NCBI RefSeq assembly: GCF_000716535.1
Contig: NZ_JNWV01000032.1
Coordinates: 43,639-107,638 of the forward strand
Reading direction: 5' to 3'
Source: Streptomyces flaveolus
GTDB lineage: Bacteria; Actinomycetota; Actinomycetes; Streptomycetales; Streptomycetaceae
Length of the DNA stretch: 64,000 nucleotides
The notes beneath the pieces are model-generated. The model worked only from the letters and a program-made list of their open reading frames with translations, did not search any database and was not told the DNA's origin. The translations under genes and the position numbers were made by a program. Position 1 is the first letter of the stretch. Every line of letters starts with the position of its first letter. This document shows, piece by piece, positions 26,781-35,220 of this stretch.

Positions 26781-26923
26781 GGCCCCGGGACGCTAGCGGG
26801 GGCACGGGCGCACAAAGGGGGCGCATTTCGAAAGGTGCCGGAATATGACGCACAGTTGTGCCGGAACGATCGCGTCCCGCTCGAACATGCGCACAAGGGC
26901 ATCCCTCGTGACGGTGAGGAATC

Positions 26924-27532
26924 ATGCGGAACATGAACGACGACCACACACATGTCCAGGATTTCTTCACCGCCCGCGCCGCCGACTGGGACAGCCGGTT
27001 CCCGGACGACGGCCCGGCCTACGCGGCGGCCGTGGCCGACCTCGGGCTCCGGGAGGGGGACCGCGTGCTGGACGCGGGCTGCGGCACGGGGCGGGCCCTG
27101 CCGCCCCTGCGGGCCGCCGTGGGCCCCTCCGGGGTGGTGCTGGGCGCGGATCTGACGCCGGCGATGCTCCAGGCCGCCATACGGGCGGGCAGGCACCGCG
27201 ACGGGCGGCTGATGCTCGCCGACGTCGCCGCGCTTCCGCTGCGCTCGGGTTGCCTGGACGCCGTGTTCGCCGCCGGCCTGATCGCCCACCTGCCGCGTCC
27301 GGTGGACAATCTGCGGGAACTGGCCCGTGGGGTAAGACCGGGCGGCACGCTCGCGCTCTTCCATCCCATCGGCCGGGCGGCGCTGGCGGCACGTCAGGGG
27401 CGCCGGATCACCCCCGACGACCTGCGGGCCGAGACCAACCTCCGCCCGCTCCTCGCACGTTCGGGCTGGCGGATGACGTCGTACACCGACGAGGACGCCC
27501 GCTTCCTGGCGCTCGCGGTGCGGGAGGACTGA
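26924..27532 (+). CDS. Class I SAM-dependent methyltransferase
   Basis: 202 residues. Motif I is VLDAGCGTGRALPPL, followed by VVLGADLTPAML (acidic post-I), LMLADVAALPLRSGCLDAVFAAGLI and LARGVRPGGTLALFHPIGRAA. The order is that of small-molecule methyltransferases of the UbiE/type 11 group. It ends with a short C-terminal strand typical of Streptomyces homologues. GTGAGG upstream of the ATG supports the start; a second ATG three codons on is possible. Substrate unknown. Convergent with the hydrolase gene; a hairpin separates them. Confidence 0.9.
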   Translation: MRNMNDDHTHVQDFFTARAADWDSRFPDDGPAYAAAVADLGLREGDRVLDAGCGTGRALPPLRAAVGPSGVVLGADLTPAMLQAAIRAGRHRDGRLMLADVAALPLRSGCLDAVFAAGLIAHLPRPVDNLRELARGVRPGGTLALFHPIGRAALAARQGRRITPDDLRAETNLRPLLARSGWRMTSYTDEDARFLALAVRED

Positions 27533-27544
27533 GGCCCGGGCGGG

Positions 27545-27580
27545 TCAGCCCTCCGGCCCGCTCGGGTACGCGAGGGCTGA
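27545..27580. terminator. Nested hairpin between convergent genes
   Basis: Outer 9-bp arms TCAGCCCTC (27545-27553) and GAGGGCTGA (27572-27580), with an inner CCCG-CT-CGGG hairpin. It lies between the convergent methyltransferase and hydrolase genes and probably terminates both. The right side, GGGCCGGGCGGGTCAGCCC, partly repeats the left. Confidence 0.6.
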
Positions 27581-27592
27581 GGGCCGGGCGGG

Positions 27593-28348
27593 TCAGCCCG
27601 TTCCGGCGACGGCCGCCACGAAGGCGTCGGGGTTGTCGAACATGACGTTGTGCCCGGCGCCGGGCACCGTCACCACGCGCACCCCGGCGGCTTGCAGGCT
27701 CTCCCGGCCCACGAGTTCGCCGCTGTGCTCGCCCTGGAGGAAGACGCGATCGACCGGCAGTCCCTCCAGGACCGTCCGCATCACCGGGTCCGAACCCTTG
27801 CGCAGGCCGACGGCACTGCGGTGCAACGCGCGCGGGTCGGCCAGCCGCATGGTCGCCGCCCACAGCGGCCCGACCGCCTCCAGCACGCGCGCGTGCCCCC
27901 CTGCGACGAACTCGTCCTCCCCGTAGGCGGCGATTCCGCTGCTGCCTGCGGTCGGCGGCGGACAGGCGTCCAGGTTGGCCTCCGTCAGCACCAGCCGGGA
28001 GACCAGGTCGGGCCGCCGGTGGGCGAGGACGATGGCCACGGCGCCGCCCATGCTGTGCCCGATCAGTTCGGCACCGGCGACCCGGGCCGCGTCCAGCGCG
28101 ACGGCCACCGCGTCGGCGTGGTCCTCCAGCGTGTACCCGAAGTCCTGGGGGCGGTCGCTGGTGCCGTGTCCGGGCAGGTCCACGAACAGGCTGCGACGGC
28201 CCGCGAGTTCGGGACGCGCCGTGATGTGCGCGTGGTACGCGGCGGACATCGCTCCGAGTCCGTGCAGATACACCCGGGCGGGCTCCGCCCCGGGCACCTC
28301 GGTCCACCGGATCCGGCTTCCCCTGCTGTCGAACGTGGCCTGGCGCAC
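27593..28348 (-). CDS. Alpha/beta hydrolase
   Basis: 251 residues from a GTG at 28348 with GGGAGGGG 5 nt upstream. Features in order: YLHGLGAMSAAYHAH (oxyanion region), FVDLPGHGTSDRPQDF, the nucleophile elbow LIGHSMGGAVAI (Ser in GHSMG), GLPVDRVFLQGEHSGELV (acid region) and VPGAGHNVMFDNPDAFVAAV (catalytic His). A complete triad is visible. Substrate unknown. Divergent from a PadR regulator, whose operator-like repeats lie in the shared gap, so it is probably that regulator's target. Confidence 0.92.
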   Translation of the reverse strand: MRQATFDSRGSRIRWTEVPGAEPARVYLHGLGAMSAAYHAHITARPELAGRRSLFVDLPGHGTSDRPQDFGYTLEDHADAVAVALDAARVAGAELIGHSMGGAVAIVLAHRRPDLVSRLVLTEANLDACPPPTAGSSGIAAYGEDEFVAGGHARVLEAVGPLWAATMRLADPRALHRSAVGLRKGSDPVMRTVLEGLPVDRVFLQGEHSGELVGRESLQAAGVRVVTVPGAGHNVMFDNPDAFVAAVAGTG

Positions 28349-28381
28349 TGTGCCCCTCCCTGTTTTCCGCGACACTGGGAC

Positions 28382-28434
28382 AATACCTCGAGGACGATGT
28401 ATTCCGTCAAGGTGGTATTGGCTCGGCGAGGTAT
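28382..28434. promoter_or_regulatory. Candidate PadR operator region
   Basis: The 106-bp divergent gap holds mirrored elements: AATACC (28382-28387) with GGTATT (28414-28419), and ATACCTCG (28383-28390) with CGAGGTAT (28427-28434). PadR proteins bind such AT-rich dyads. The exact half-sites are not defined by this sequence alone. Confidence 0.4.
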
Positions 28435-28454
28435 CTCTGCGGGAGAATGCGGTC

Positions 28455-28988
28455 ATGCTCGAACTCGCCATCCTCGGATTCCTGTACGGCACCCCTCTGC
28501 ACGGTTACGTCCTGCGCCGCCACATCGCGGCGCTCACCGGCCATGTGCGGCCCGTCGCCGAGAGCACGCTGTACCCGGCGATCAAGCGCCTGGAGAAGGC
28601 CGGTCTGCTGGTGCGGGCCACCGAGCCAGGCGCCGTGGCCGCGCCGCGCCATGTGCTGACGCTGACCGAGGAAGGCGGGCGCGAGCTCAAGCGCCGACTG
28701 GCCGAGCCCGCCCAGCGTGAGATCACCGACGAGAACAACTGGTTCACGCTGCTCGCGTTCCTGCGGCACCTGGAGGACCCCGCCGCGCAGGCAGCCGTGC
28801 TGCGGCGCCGACTGGCCTTCCTGGAGGAGCCGGCGAGCTTCTTCTACGAAGGCGACCGGCCGCTGCGCGCCGAGGAACTGGACGACCCGTTCCGGCGCGG
28901 CGTTCTCACCATCGCTCGCGCCACGAGTCGGGCCGAACTGGCCTGGCTGCGTGACACCCTGGCGTCACTCGACGGGGCCGGCCGCTGA
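28455..28988 (+). CDS. PadR family transcriptional regulator
   Basis: 177 residues. N-terminal winged helix: LELAILGFLYGTPLHGYVLRR, then STLYPAIKRLEKAGLLVRA and a basic-hydrophobic wing VLTLTEEGGRELKRRL. A C-terminal helical dimerisation domain follows (LLAFLRHLEDPAAQAAVLRRRLAFLEEP). PadR proteins are ligand-responsive repressors, usually of themselves and a neighbour; here the likely neighbour is the divergent alpha/beta hydrolase. GGGAGA lies 9 nt upstream of the ATG. The last 24 bases overlap, on the opposite strand, the end of the decayed MpaB-type gene. Confidence 0.92.
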   Translation: MLELAILGFLYGTPLHGYVLRRHIAALTGHVRPVAESTLYPAIKRLEKAGLLVRATEPGAVAAPRHVLTLTEEGGRELKRRLAEPAQREITDENNWFTLLAFLRHLEDPAAQAAVLRRRLAFLEEPASFFYEGDRPLRAEELDDPFRRGVLTIARATSRAELAWLRDTLASLDGAGR

Positions 28989-29881
28989 GCTGTCCCGGTG
29001 CCGTACCGGGCAACCGCGCAGACCGGGGACCGGACGCGTGCCCAGGTCGGCGACGCGACAGCCGTTCGGGCAGCCCTTGACCTCCCAGTCCTGGCGCGCG
29101 AAGTGGGGGCCGCGGCGCGGCGGCAGCAGACGGAAGAACCGGCCGCGCGTCCGCACGGCGCGGCGCACCAGCGCGGAGGTGGGCGCGCCGCGTCGCGGGG
29201 AGCGGAACGCGCGCGGCAGGGTCTCGTCGAGCAGCGCGAGCGTGGCCGTCCGCAGCAGCGGTGCCAGGGCGCGCGGACACCGGGACGCCATCAGACCGAG
29301 GGTGGCGTCGGAGACCCGGTGGGCCTGGGCCTCCTCGTGCCAGCCGAAGCGGGCCTCTTCGTAGGAGTCGGGAAGGTTTCGAACTCCTCGTAGGTCCGGG
29401 GGATGTCCGGGATGCCCATGTGCCGGCCGAGAGTCCGGTAGTACTCGGTGGTGGCGACGATCTCGTGCCGGGACAGACGGCGCCGGCGGTGGGCTTCGAT
29501 CCAGCGCTGGGGCATGACCACGAACGTGCTGAGCACGTACCGGGTGCCGACGTTGCTGATGTCGTAGCTGCGGTGCATCTGGTTGATGCGGCGGATCGCG
29601 GTTCGTCCCCCCAACGCCGCGAAGTCGTGCTCCGCGTCGGTGTCGAGGAGCAGCACGCTGTCGTCGCACCGCTTCTGGGGGCGCTCGGTCAGCTCCGCCG
29701 TCCGCGCGGGCAGCCGCCCGATGCCGGGCACCGCGCAGGTGCGGTACGGAGCCAGTTCGAGAGCGCCGTGCAGTCCCAGGGGAACTCGTACCTGACGCTG
29801 ATCCGGCATCCGGTAGCTCTCCAGCGCGTGCGCCACCGGGCCCAGCCGGCGGATCTCCGCGAGCCGCTCCTACCGCTTCAC
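28965..29881 (-). pseudogene. Decayed MpaB-type (DUF2236) oxygenase gene
   Basis: The family pattern is readable only by changing frame. A GTG at 29881 has a good ribosome site (GGGGGAT) but codon 4 is TAG, where relatives have Tyr (VKR-stop-ERLAEIRRLGPV). YEFPWDCTAL then appears in another frame, followed by ELAPYRTCAVPGIGRL, RINQMHRSYDISNVGTRYVL and TYEEFETF in the first frame. A one-base loss near 29370 moves the reading to SYEEARFGWHEEAQAHRVSD, which runs to a TGA at 28967-28965. The MpaB/latex-clearing-like family contains heme oxygenases with a conserved His in the QMH/HR region. Two or more frameshifts plus a nonsense codon indicate a true pseudogene rather than a sequencing error. Confidence 0.85.
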
Positions 29882-29978
29882 AGCGTCATCCCCCTTCTGC
29901 CACCGAACGTCCAACTCTACGTTGTGGAGCAGCAGATGGGCGATCGCACTGCCCCCGTTCCAGGGAAAGGTGGTCCGC

Positions 29979-30275
29979 GTGTTCGACAGGATCCGCAGGT
30001 ACGCCGGCCGGCTCGGCACGTCCACGCAGGGGCGACCGGAGGGTACCCGGGAGAGGCGCACACACAATTTGTTCGAAGCGGCGGCCGTCTATGTCGCGGC
30101 CCGCGCGGAGGACGACCAGGACCGGATCGAGGAAGCGGCGGCGTGGGTGTCCCCGGAGGCGCTGTCGTTCGGGGTGAGCGAGCTGGCCTGCCGGGCGGTC
30201 GTCGCGCTGGCCCGGGAGCGCGACGAATCGCCCGCCGCGGTGGCCCGCGACCTTTTGGGGCTGCCCGCGGCCTGA
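29979..30275 (+). CDS. Small hypothetical protein
   Basis: 98 residues from a GTG at 29979 with GGAAAGG upstream; a longer in-frame opening at 29922 is less likely. A basic start (VFDRIRRYAGRLG) leads to two helices: THNLFEAAAVYVAARAEDD and SELACRAVVALARERDESP, ending in LGLPAA. Helical and charged, no signal or membrane helix. Not recognised. The GC3 bias supports coding. It lies just after the start of the MpaB pseudogene, divergent from it. Confidence 0.6.
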   Translation: MFDRIRRYAGRLGTSTQGRPEGTRERRTHNLFEAAAVYVAARAEDDQDRIEEAAAWVSPEALSFGVSELACRAVVALARERDESPAAVARDLLGLPAA

Positions 30276-30418
30276 ACGGAATTCCCTGCTCCGCATGTGG
30301 CCGTTTCGCCCCCGTCCAGGCGGAAACCTGCAGCTCCGCGTGGTGCGCGAAGTCGTGACAAGCGGCTTCCGCTCGCACTAGGGTGCGCGCCGATGGACGA
30401 ACCACTGGGGAGGCAGGG

Positions 30419-31258
30419 ATGGCAGGGACGGACGATGAGCCCGTCGCCGCCGCGGACGATGCGCTGTACGTGCTGACGGCGGTGCTGCTGACGCCGGCAC
30501 AGTTTCCGAGCGTGCTGGGCGACGACTACCCGGAGGCGTGTGCGGCGCTGGACCTGGCGCCGCGCGCCGACGGGTACGGCCTGGTCCTGGGCCAGGACGG
30601 GGGCGGCGCTCGCTGGACGGTGGTCATCGACGACGTCTCGCTGGTCGCCGTGGCGATCGCGTCCTGGGACTGCGGCATGGAGTACGAGCTGTCGCCGGAC
30701 GAGCACGCGGTCGTGACGGCCCTGCCGGGCTGGCCCCTGGCCGTCGCCGTCGCGGCACCCGGCGTGCCCGCTCCCCACGATCCGCCCGCCGAAGAGGCGG
30801 GACGGTCGGCGCTGAGCCCGCCGGACACCGGTTCCTGGGGGCCCGCTCAGCGCCGGCTGGGTGCCGACGAGATAGCGCTGCAGTGGGCCGCCTGGCGGGA
30901 GCAGATCGACGACGCCGACTTCCCCGTGCCCGGTGAGCGGGCGCGTGCCGTGGAGTCCGCACAGGAGGGCGAGGGCGCCAGGGCCGGCGGCCACGCCGGT
31001 GTCCGCCGGGTGCTCGCCGAAGCGCGCGCCTACGTCGACTCCCCGCCGCCGCTCGGCCGCGTCCGCTCGTCGTTCGCTCCCGGCGAGGCCCGTACGCTGC
31101 GCGCCGACGGTCCCGGCTGGTCGATCGTGGCCCGCACCGACGACATCGCGTTCGTCCTGCTCGACGAGGAGCCGGGCGAGGTACTGCCGGTGGGCCGGGG
31201 GCCGGAGCTGCCCGGTCTGCTGGAGGCGCTCGACAAGATGGCCGTGCGGCCCCTGTGA
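30419..31258 (+). CDS. Hypothetical protein
   Basis: 279 residues from the ATG at 30419 with GGAGG 6 nt upstream. The N-terminal third is a compact alpha/beta domain (LYVLTAVLLTPAQFPSVLGDD, WTVVIDDVSLVAVAIASWD, EHAVVTALPGWPLAVAVA). It is followed by an acidic Pro-rich linker, then a second domain (ADEIALQWAAWREQIDDADF to WSIVARTDDIAFVLLDEEPGE). No signal or membrane segments. Codon bias is fully Streptomyces-like, so it is a real gene, but I do not recognise the family. Possible coupling to a short downstream frame (GTGA overlap at 31255). Confidence 0.75.
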   Translation: MAGTDDEPVAAADDALYVLTAVLLTPAQFPSVLGDDYPEACAALDLAPRADGYGLVLGQDGGGARWTVVIDDVSLVAVAIASWDCGMEYELSPDEHAVVTALPGWPLAVAVAAPGVPAPHDPPAEEAGRSALSPPDTGSWGPAQRRLGADEIALQWAAWREQIDDADFPVPGERARAVESAQEGEGARAGGHAGVRRVLAEARAYVDSPPPLGRVRSSFAPGEARTLRADGPGWSIVARTDDIAFVLLDEEPGEVLPVGRGPELPGLLEALDKMAVRPL

Positions 31259-31437
31259 GGCTCGCCCGGCGGGTCGCGGAGATCGCCGACGTTCTCGCCG
31301 TCGAGCCGGGGCGACCGGACGGGACCTCCCGGTCGGTCCCCCGGCAGCCGCGCCGCACCTGGGCGACGCGGCTCCCGACGGCTCGGCCGGCCCGTCCGGG
31401 CGGCTCGGCGAGTGACGCCTTGCCGTGCGCCGGTGCC

Positions 31438-31620
31438 TCAGCGGCCGAGCTCCTTGCGGGCGACCCTGCGCAGCCTGCGCCGCTGAGAGGGGTCCAGCGC
31501 GAGGTACGCGGCCGCCGGAACGCCCACGACGATCAGGAACGCCACCCACCAGGGCAGCCATATGAGCAGGATCAGCCCGACCGCCACGCCCCCTGCGGCG
31601 ATCTTCGCGTTCATGGACAT
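31438..31620 (-). CDS. Small membrane protein
   Basis: 60 residues from the ATG at 31620 with a strong AAGGAGG 8 nt upstream; an ATG at 31644 is weaker. The sequence is MSMNAKIAAGG, a helix-forming stretch VAVGLILLIWLPWWVAFLIVVG with a break at LPWW, then a basic C-terminus RRRLRRVARKELGR. Probably one or two short membrane segments with a cytoplasmic basic tail. Function unknown; such peptides are common in Streptomyces and easily missed. Confidence 0.65.
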   Translation of the reverse strand: MSMNAKIAAGGVAVGLILLIWLPWWVAFLIVVGVPAAAYLALDPSQRRRLRRVARKELGR

Positions 31621-31940
31621 GAGCGTCGCCTCCTTCGCGGCCACTGCCGCTCTCTGATCTGAGAACGGCCCCCCGCTCCCCGCGGTTCCACGCCCCGCCC
31701 CTGAGACATCCCTGAGCCGCGCCCCCTAGTGGTTCCCGACGCGGACCAAACGGCACGCGGGCTTGGCTGCAAGTTGACTTGGCGGCAAGTGGCCCTCTTC
31801 GGCACCGGGCCCAGCGAACCATCGGGCCCAGCGAACGTGGACCCCATGGCCCGGCACCCGTGCGCAGAGCCCGATCAAGCCCCGGCTGCAACCGCCTCAC
31901 CCCGTCCCACCCGCCACCAACAGACACGCCGCCACATACC

Positions 31941-31997
31941 CGCCGGATCACGCCCGCCGGATCACGCCCGCCGGATCACGCCCGTCGGATCAACGCC
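31941..31997. repeat. 14-bp tandem repeat
   Basis: CGCCGGATCACGCC occurs three times exactly (31941-31954, 31955-31968, 31969-31982) and once with changes (31983-31997). It ends where the reverse-strand coding tail stops. Confidence 0.85.
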
Positions 31998-32165
31998 TCA
32001 TGGCACTCGACGTCCCAGCCGCCTGATGCGGCGCGCTTCCCCGCGGAGGGTGCGAGTCCCCGCCGCGACCGTCACGTGACGCTCCGCGGACAGGCAGAAC
32101 ACCGCGAAGACCTTCTGATGCGTGAGCTCGAGGGTCTCCTCGTAGTGCCAGTCGGCGACGACCCG
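31998..32165 (-). pseudogene. Orphan coding tail without a start
   Basis: A reverse-strand frame of 55 codons (RVVADWHYEETLELTHQKVF onward, then CLSAERHVTVAAG and a basic tail) has almost exclusively G/C third bases and ends in a TGA at 32000-31998. No start codon with a ribosome site is present upstream; GC bias disappears just beyond 32165. It looks like the C-terminus of a gene whose 5' part was lost. I do not recognise the family. A non-standard start cannot be excluded. Confidence 0.4.
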
Positions 32166-32361
32166 TGATCGTCCGGCACAGCGGTGGCGGACATTCTTCC
32201 GGCCCCGCGCGCTTGCCGCCCGTACACGCGACGAACGCGACCCTTCGAACAGATCGTGGAGTGATCCACCTCACGGCCTCGACAGGACGGGAACGCCGTG
32301 GACGTCCTGTACCCTCGGCGACTCCGGTCGAGTAGTCAAATTTGAGGAGTTCGGCAGAGCT

Positions 32362-35220
32362 GTGCAGACCATCCCCACGGCATCACCCTCCGACCTGAAC
32401 GAACTGACCCAGTGCTGCGTCGTGTTCCTGCCGTCCGATCCCCCGCGCACGGGCCACATCGGCTTCTGGCGACCGGACGGTGGAGTTCCGCCCGCACACG
32501 CGGAGGGCTCGCCGGCAGATCTGGACCTCATACTGCCCTCGGCCGACGGCGGCGTCGAACGAGTCCCACTGCCCGTCCTCCTGCTTCCCGTCCGCACCGC
32601 CCTTCCGGTGCTCGCACGCGCGCGTGCACTGCCACGGGCGGCCGCGTTCTGGCGTACCGCGTACGAAATGGCCCTCGGCTTCCTGGCCCGCGGTCTGCTC
32701 CTGCCGGGCCTGTCCGCCGGCGATCACGACGCCTGGCGCGTGGGACCACTGTCCGCGCGCGATGCGGAACTGGTCCGCGAACTCGCCGCCGCCATGCCCC
32801 CGGAGGCGCACGCCGTGCCGCTCACGGCGGACGGGCCGCCGCTGTTGCCCGAGCCGGAGCGGCTGCTGCGCGCCTTCCTCGACGCGATCGCCGACGTGCT
32901 GCCGCGCTCCCCCGCCGCCCCGATGGTGACCGGCGGCCCCGCGTACACGGCACTGGAGCCACAGCGTCTGCCCGCGCTGCGGGCGTGGGCAGACGACATC
33001 GCCGTCGGCCATGACGCGGGGGTGCGGCTGTCGCTGCGTGTGGAGGCGTCCGGTCTCGACGACGCCGTCTCACAGGCCGACGCTCCGGTCCGCTTCCGTG
33101 CGGTCCTCCAGGTGCACGGTCAGAGCGGACCGGCGGACGTCATGGATGCCGCCGGACTTTGGGCCGGTGCGGACACCGGGCGCGCGGCGTTCGCTCCACG
33201 CGCGCGTGCGGACGCGTTGCTGGCGCTTCGCCGGGCGGCCCAGGCCTGGCCGCCGCTGACACCGCTGCTCTCAGCCGCCGTGCCGGACGCCGTGGACCTC
33301 GCCGACGACGAGATCGCCGAACTGCTGGGCGAGGGTGCGCGGGCGCTGGCCGCCGTGGGCGTCGACGTGCACTGGCCCAAGCACCTGGCACGTGGCCTCA
33401 CCTCGCACGCGGCCATCGGCCCGCCGGACGACGGCACCGCATCGTCCGGAACCGCCACCGTTCCGTCGTTGCTCTCCGCGGACGAGAGGGTCACGTTGAG
33501 CTGGTGGTTCGACCTGGGCGGCCGGGAGTTGTCCCGGGAGGAGCTGGACCGGCTGGCGGAGGCCAAGCGTCCGCTGGTGCGGCTGCGCGACGGCTGGGTC
33601 CTGGTCGATCCCCGGGAGGCGGAGCGGGCCCGGACCGAGCGGGACCGTTCCGTCGCTCCCGTCGAGGCGCTGGCCGCCGCTCTGACGGGCTCGGCGGAAG
33701 TCGACGGCCGGCGGGTCGACGTACGGCCCACGGGGTGGCTGGAGGGACTGCGGGAGCGGCTGACGGCTCAGGATCCGGCCCTCACCGTCGGACGGCCGCC
33801 GGGCCTGGCCGCGACCCTGCGGGACTACCAGCTCCGCGGCCTCGACTGGCTGGCCCGCACGACATCGCTCGGACTGGGCTGCTGCCTGGCCGACGACATG
33901 GGGCTCGGCAAGACGATCACACTGATCGCGCTGCACCTGCACCGGCAGACGGATCCCGCGGCGGCGGGCCCCGCCCTCGTGGTCTGCCCGGCCTCGCTGC
34001 TGGGCAACTGGCAGCGCGAGATCGAGCGGTTCGCCCCCGGGGTGTCGGTGCGCCGGTTCCACGGACCCGGGCGCGATCTGACGTCTTTGGCGGACGGCGA
34101 GTTCGTCCTGACCACGTACGGCACGCTGCGCCTGGACGCCGCGCGGCTCGCCGCGGTCCCGTGGGGGATGGTCGTGGCCGATGAGGCGCAGCATGTGAAG
34201 AACCCTTACTCCGCGACCGCGCGGGCGCTGCGCACGATCGGCGCACGCGCGCGCGTGGCGCTCACCGGCACTCCGGTGGAGAACAACCTCACGGAACTGT
34301 GGGCGATCCTCGACTGGACGACACCCGGCCTGCTCGGCAGCCTCGGCAGCTTCCGCGCGCGATACGCACAGCCCGTCGAGGGCGGCCGGGACCCCGCCGC
34401 CGCACAGCGGCTCGCCCGGCTCGTCGGACCGTTCCTGCTGCGTCGGCGCAAATCCGACCCCGGCATCGCCCCGGAGCTTCCACCGAAGACCGAGACGGAT
34501 CACCCGGTGGCACTCACGGCTGAACAGGCGGGGCTGTACGAGGCGCTGGTGCGCGAGACCCTGGACCGCATCGCGTCCGTCGACGACATGACCCGCCGGG
34601 GCATGATCATGCGGCTGCTGACCGGCCTGAAGCAGATCTGCAATCATCCGGCACAGTTCCTCAAGGAGGACGATCCGCGGCTCGCGGGACGCTCGGGGAA
34701 GCTGGAACTGCTGGACGAACTGCTCGGCACCATCCTGGCGGCGGACTCGGGCGTGCTCGTCTTCACGCAGTACGTGCGCATGGCCCGGCTGCTCGAACGG
34801 CACCTGGCGGCCCGCGGGGTGCCCTCGCTGCTGCTGCACGGCGGGACGCCGGTCACCGCGCGTGAGGAGCTGGTACGGCGCTTCCAGGCGGGCGAGGCCC
34901 CGGTGTTCCTGCTGTCCCTCAAGGCCGCCGGGACGGGGCTGAACCTCACCCGTGCCGACCATGTCGTGCACTACGACCGCTGGTGGAATCCGGCGGTGGA
35001 GGCACAGGCCACCGACCGCGCGTACCGCATCGGGCAGACCCGGCCGGTGCAGGTGCACCGGCTGGTCGCGGAGGGAACCCTGGAGGACCGCATCGCGGAG
35101 ATGCTGGGCCGCAAACGGGAGCTGGCCGACGCCGTGCTCGGTTCCGGTGAGGCGGCGCTGACGGAACTGTCGGACGAGGAACTGGCCGCACTGGTGGAAC
35201 TGCGCGGGGAGGCGCGATGA
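32362..35220 (+). CDS. SNF2-family DEAD/DEAH helicase (RapA/HepA-like)
   Basis: 952 residues from a GTG, with GAGGAG upstream. The N-terminal 460 residues form a bacterial SNF2-associated domain (includes WWFDLGGRELSREELDRLAEAKRPLVRLRDGWV). The Swi2/Snf2 ATPase follows: motif I DDMGLGKT (511-518), motif II DEAQ (607-610), LTGTPVENNLTELW, LRRRKSDP, and in lobe 2 VFTQYVRMARLLERHL, SLKAAGTGLNLT and the motif VI region TDRAYRIGQTRPVQVHRL. Such proteins translocate on DNA and remodel protein-DNA complexes such as stalled RNA polymerase. It overlaps the SWIM-domain gene by 4 nt, an arrangement conserved in actinobacteria. Confidence 0.95.
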   Translation: MQTIPTASPSDLNELTQCCVVFLPSDPPRTGHIGFWRPDGGVPPAHAEGSPADLDLILPSADGGVERVPLPVLLLPVRTALPVLARARALPRAAAFWRTAYEMALGFLARGLLLPGLSAGDHDAWRVGPLSARDAELVRELAAAMPPEAHAVPLTADGPPLLPEPERLLRAFLDAIADVLPRSPAAPMVTGGPAYTALEPQRLPALRAWADDIAVGHDAGVRLSLRVEASGLDDAVSQADAPVRFRAVLQVHGQSGPADVMDAAGLWAGADTGRAAFAPRARADALLALRRAAQAWPPLTPLLSAAVPDAVDLADDEIAELLGEGARALAAVGVDVHWPKHLARGLTSHAAIGPPDDGTASSGTATVPSLLSADERVTLSWWFDLGGRELSREELDRLAEAKRPLVRLRDGWVLVDPREAERARTERDRSVAPVEALAAALTGSAEVDGRRVDVRPTGWLEGLRERLTAQDPALTVGRPPGLAATLRDYQLRGLDWLARTTSLGLGCCLADDMGLGKTITLIALHLHRQTDPAAAGPALVVCPASLLGNWQREIERFAPGVSVRRFHGPGRDLTSLADGEFVLTTYGTLRLDAARLAAVPWGMVVADEAQHVKNPYSATARALRTIGARARVALTGTPVENNLTELWAILDWTTPGLLGSLGSFRARYAQPVEGGRDPAAAQRLARLVGPFLLRRRKSDPGIAPELPPKTETDHPVALTAEQAGLYEALVRETLDRIASVDDMTRRGMIMRLLTGLKQICNHPAQFLKEDDPRLAGRSGKLELLDELLGTILAADSGVLVFTQYVRMARLLERHLAARGVPSLLLHGGTPVTAREELVRRFQAGEAPVFLLSLKAAGTGLNLTRADHVVHYDRWWNPAVEAQATDRAYRIGQTRPVQVHRLVAEGTLEDRIAEMLGRKRELADAVLGSGEAALTELSDEELAALVELRGEAR

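Larger units (their letters stand above)
31621..32361. other. Low-gene-density gap before the SNF2 operon
   Basis: About 740 bp without an intact gene. It contains a 14-bp tandem repeat (31941-31997), a coding tail on the reverse strand (31998-32165), and presumably the promoter of the SNF2 operon in the last 100 bp, where the sequence becomes less GC-rich (GTAGTCAAATTTGAGGAG). Confidence 0.5.

Noticed and set aside
23338..26970. A kinase gene reaching upstream to 26970
   Set aside because: The extra N-terminal part overlaps the MHYT gene in another frame and is Arg/Pro/His-rich. The ATG at 25959 with GAGGAGG is the natural start.
31255..31662. A 135-codon forward frame whose GTG overlaps the preceding stop (GTGA)
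   Set aside because: The first 60 codons have a good GC bias, but the second half is antisense to the small membrane gene and no domain or homologue is known. An alternative frame ending at 31415 suggests a short frameshifted product; too weak to call.
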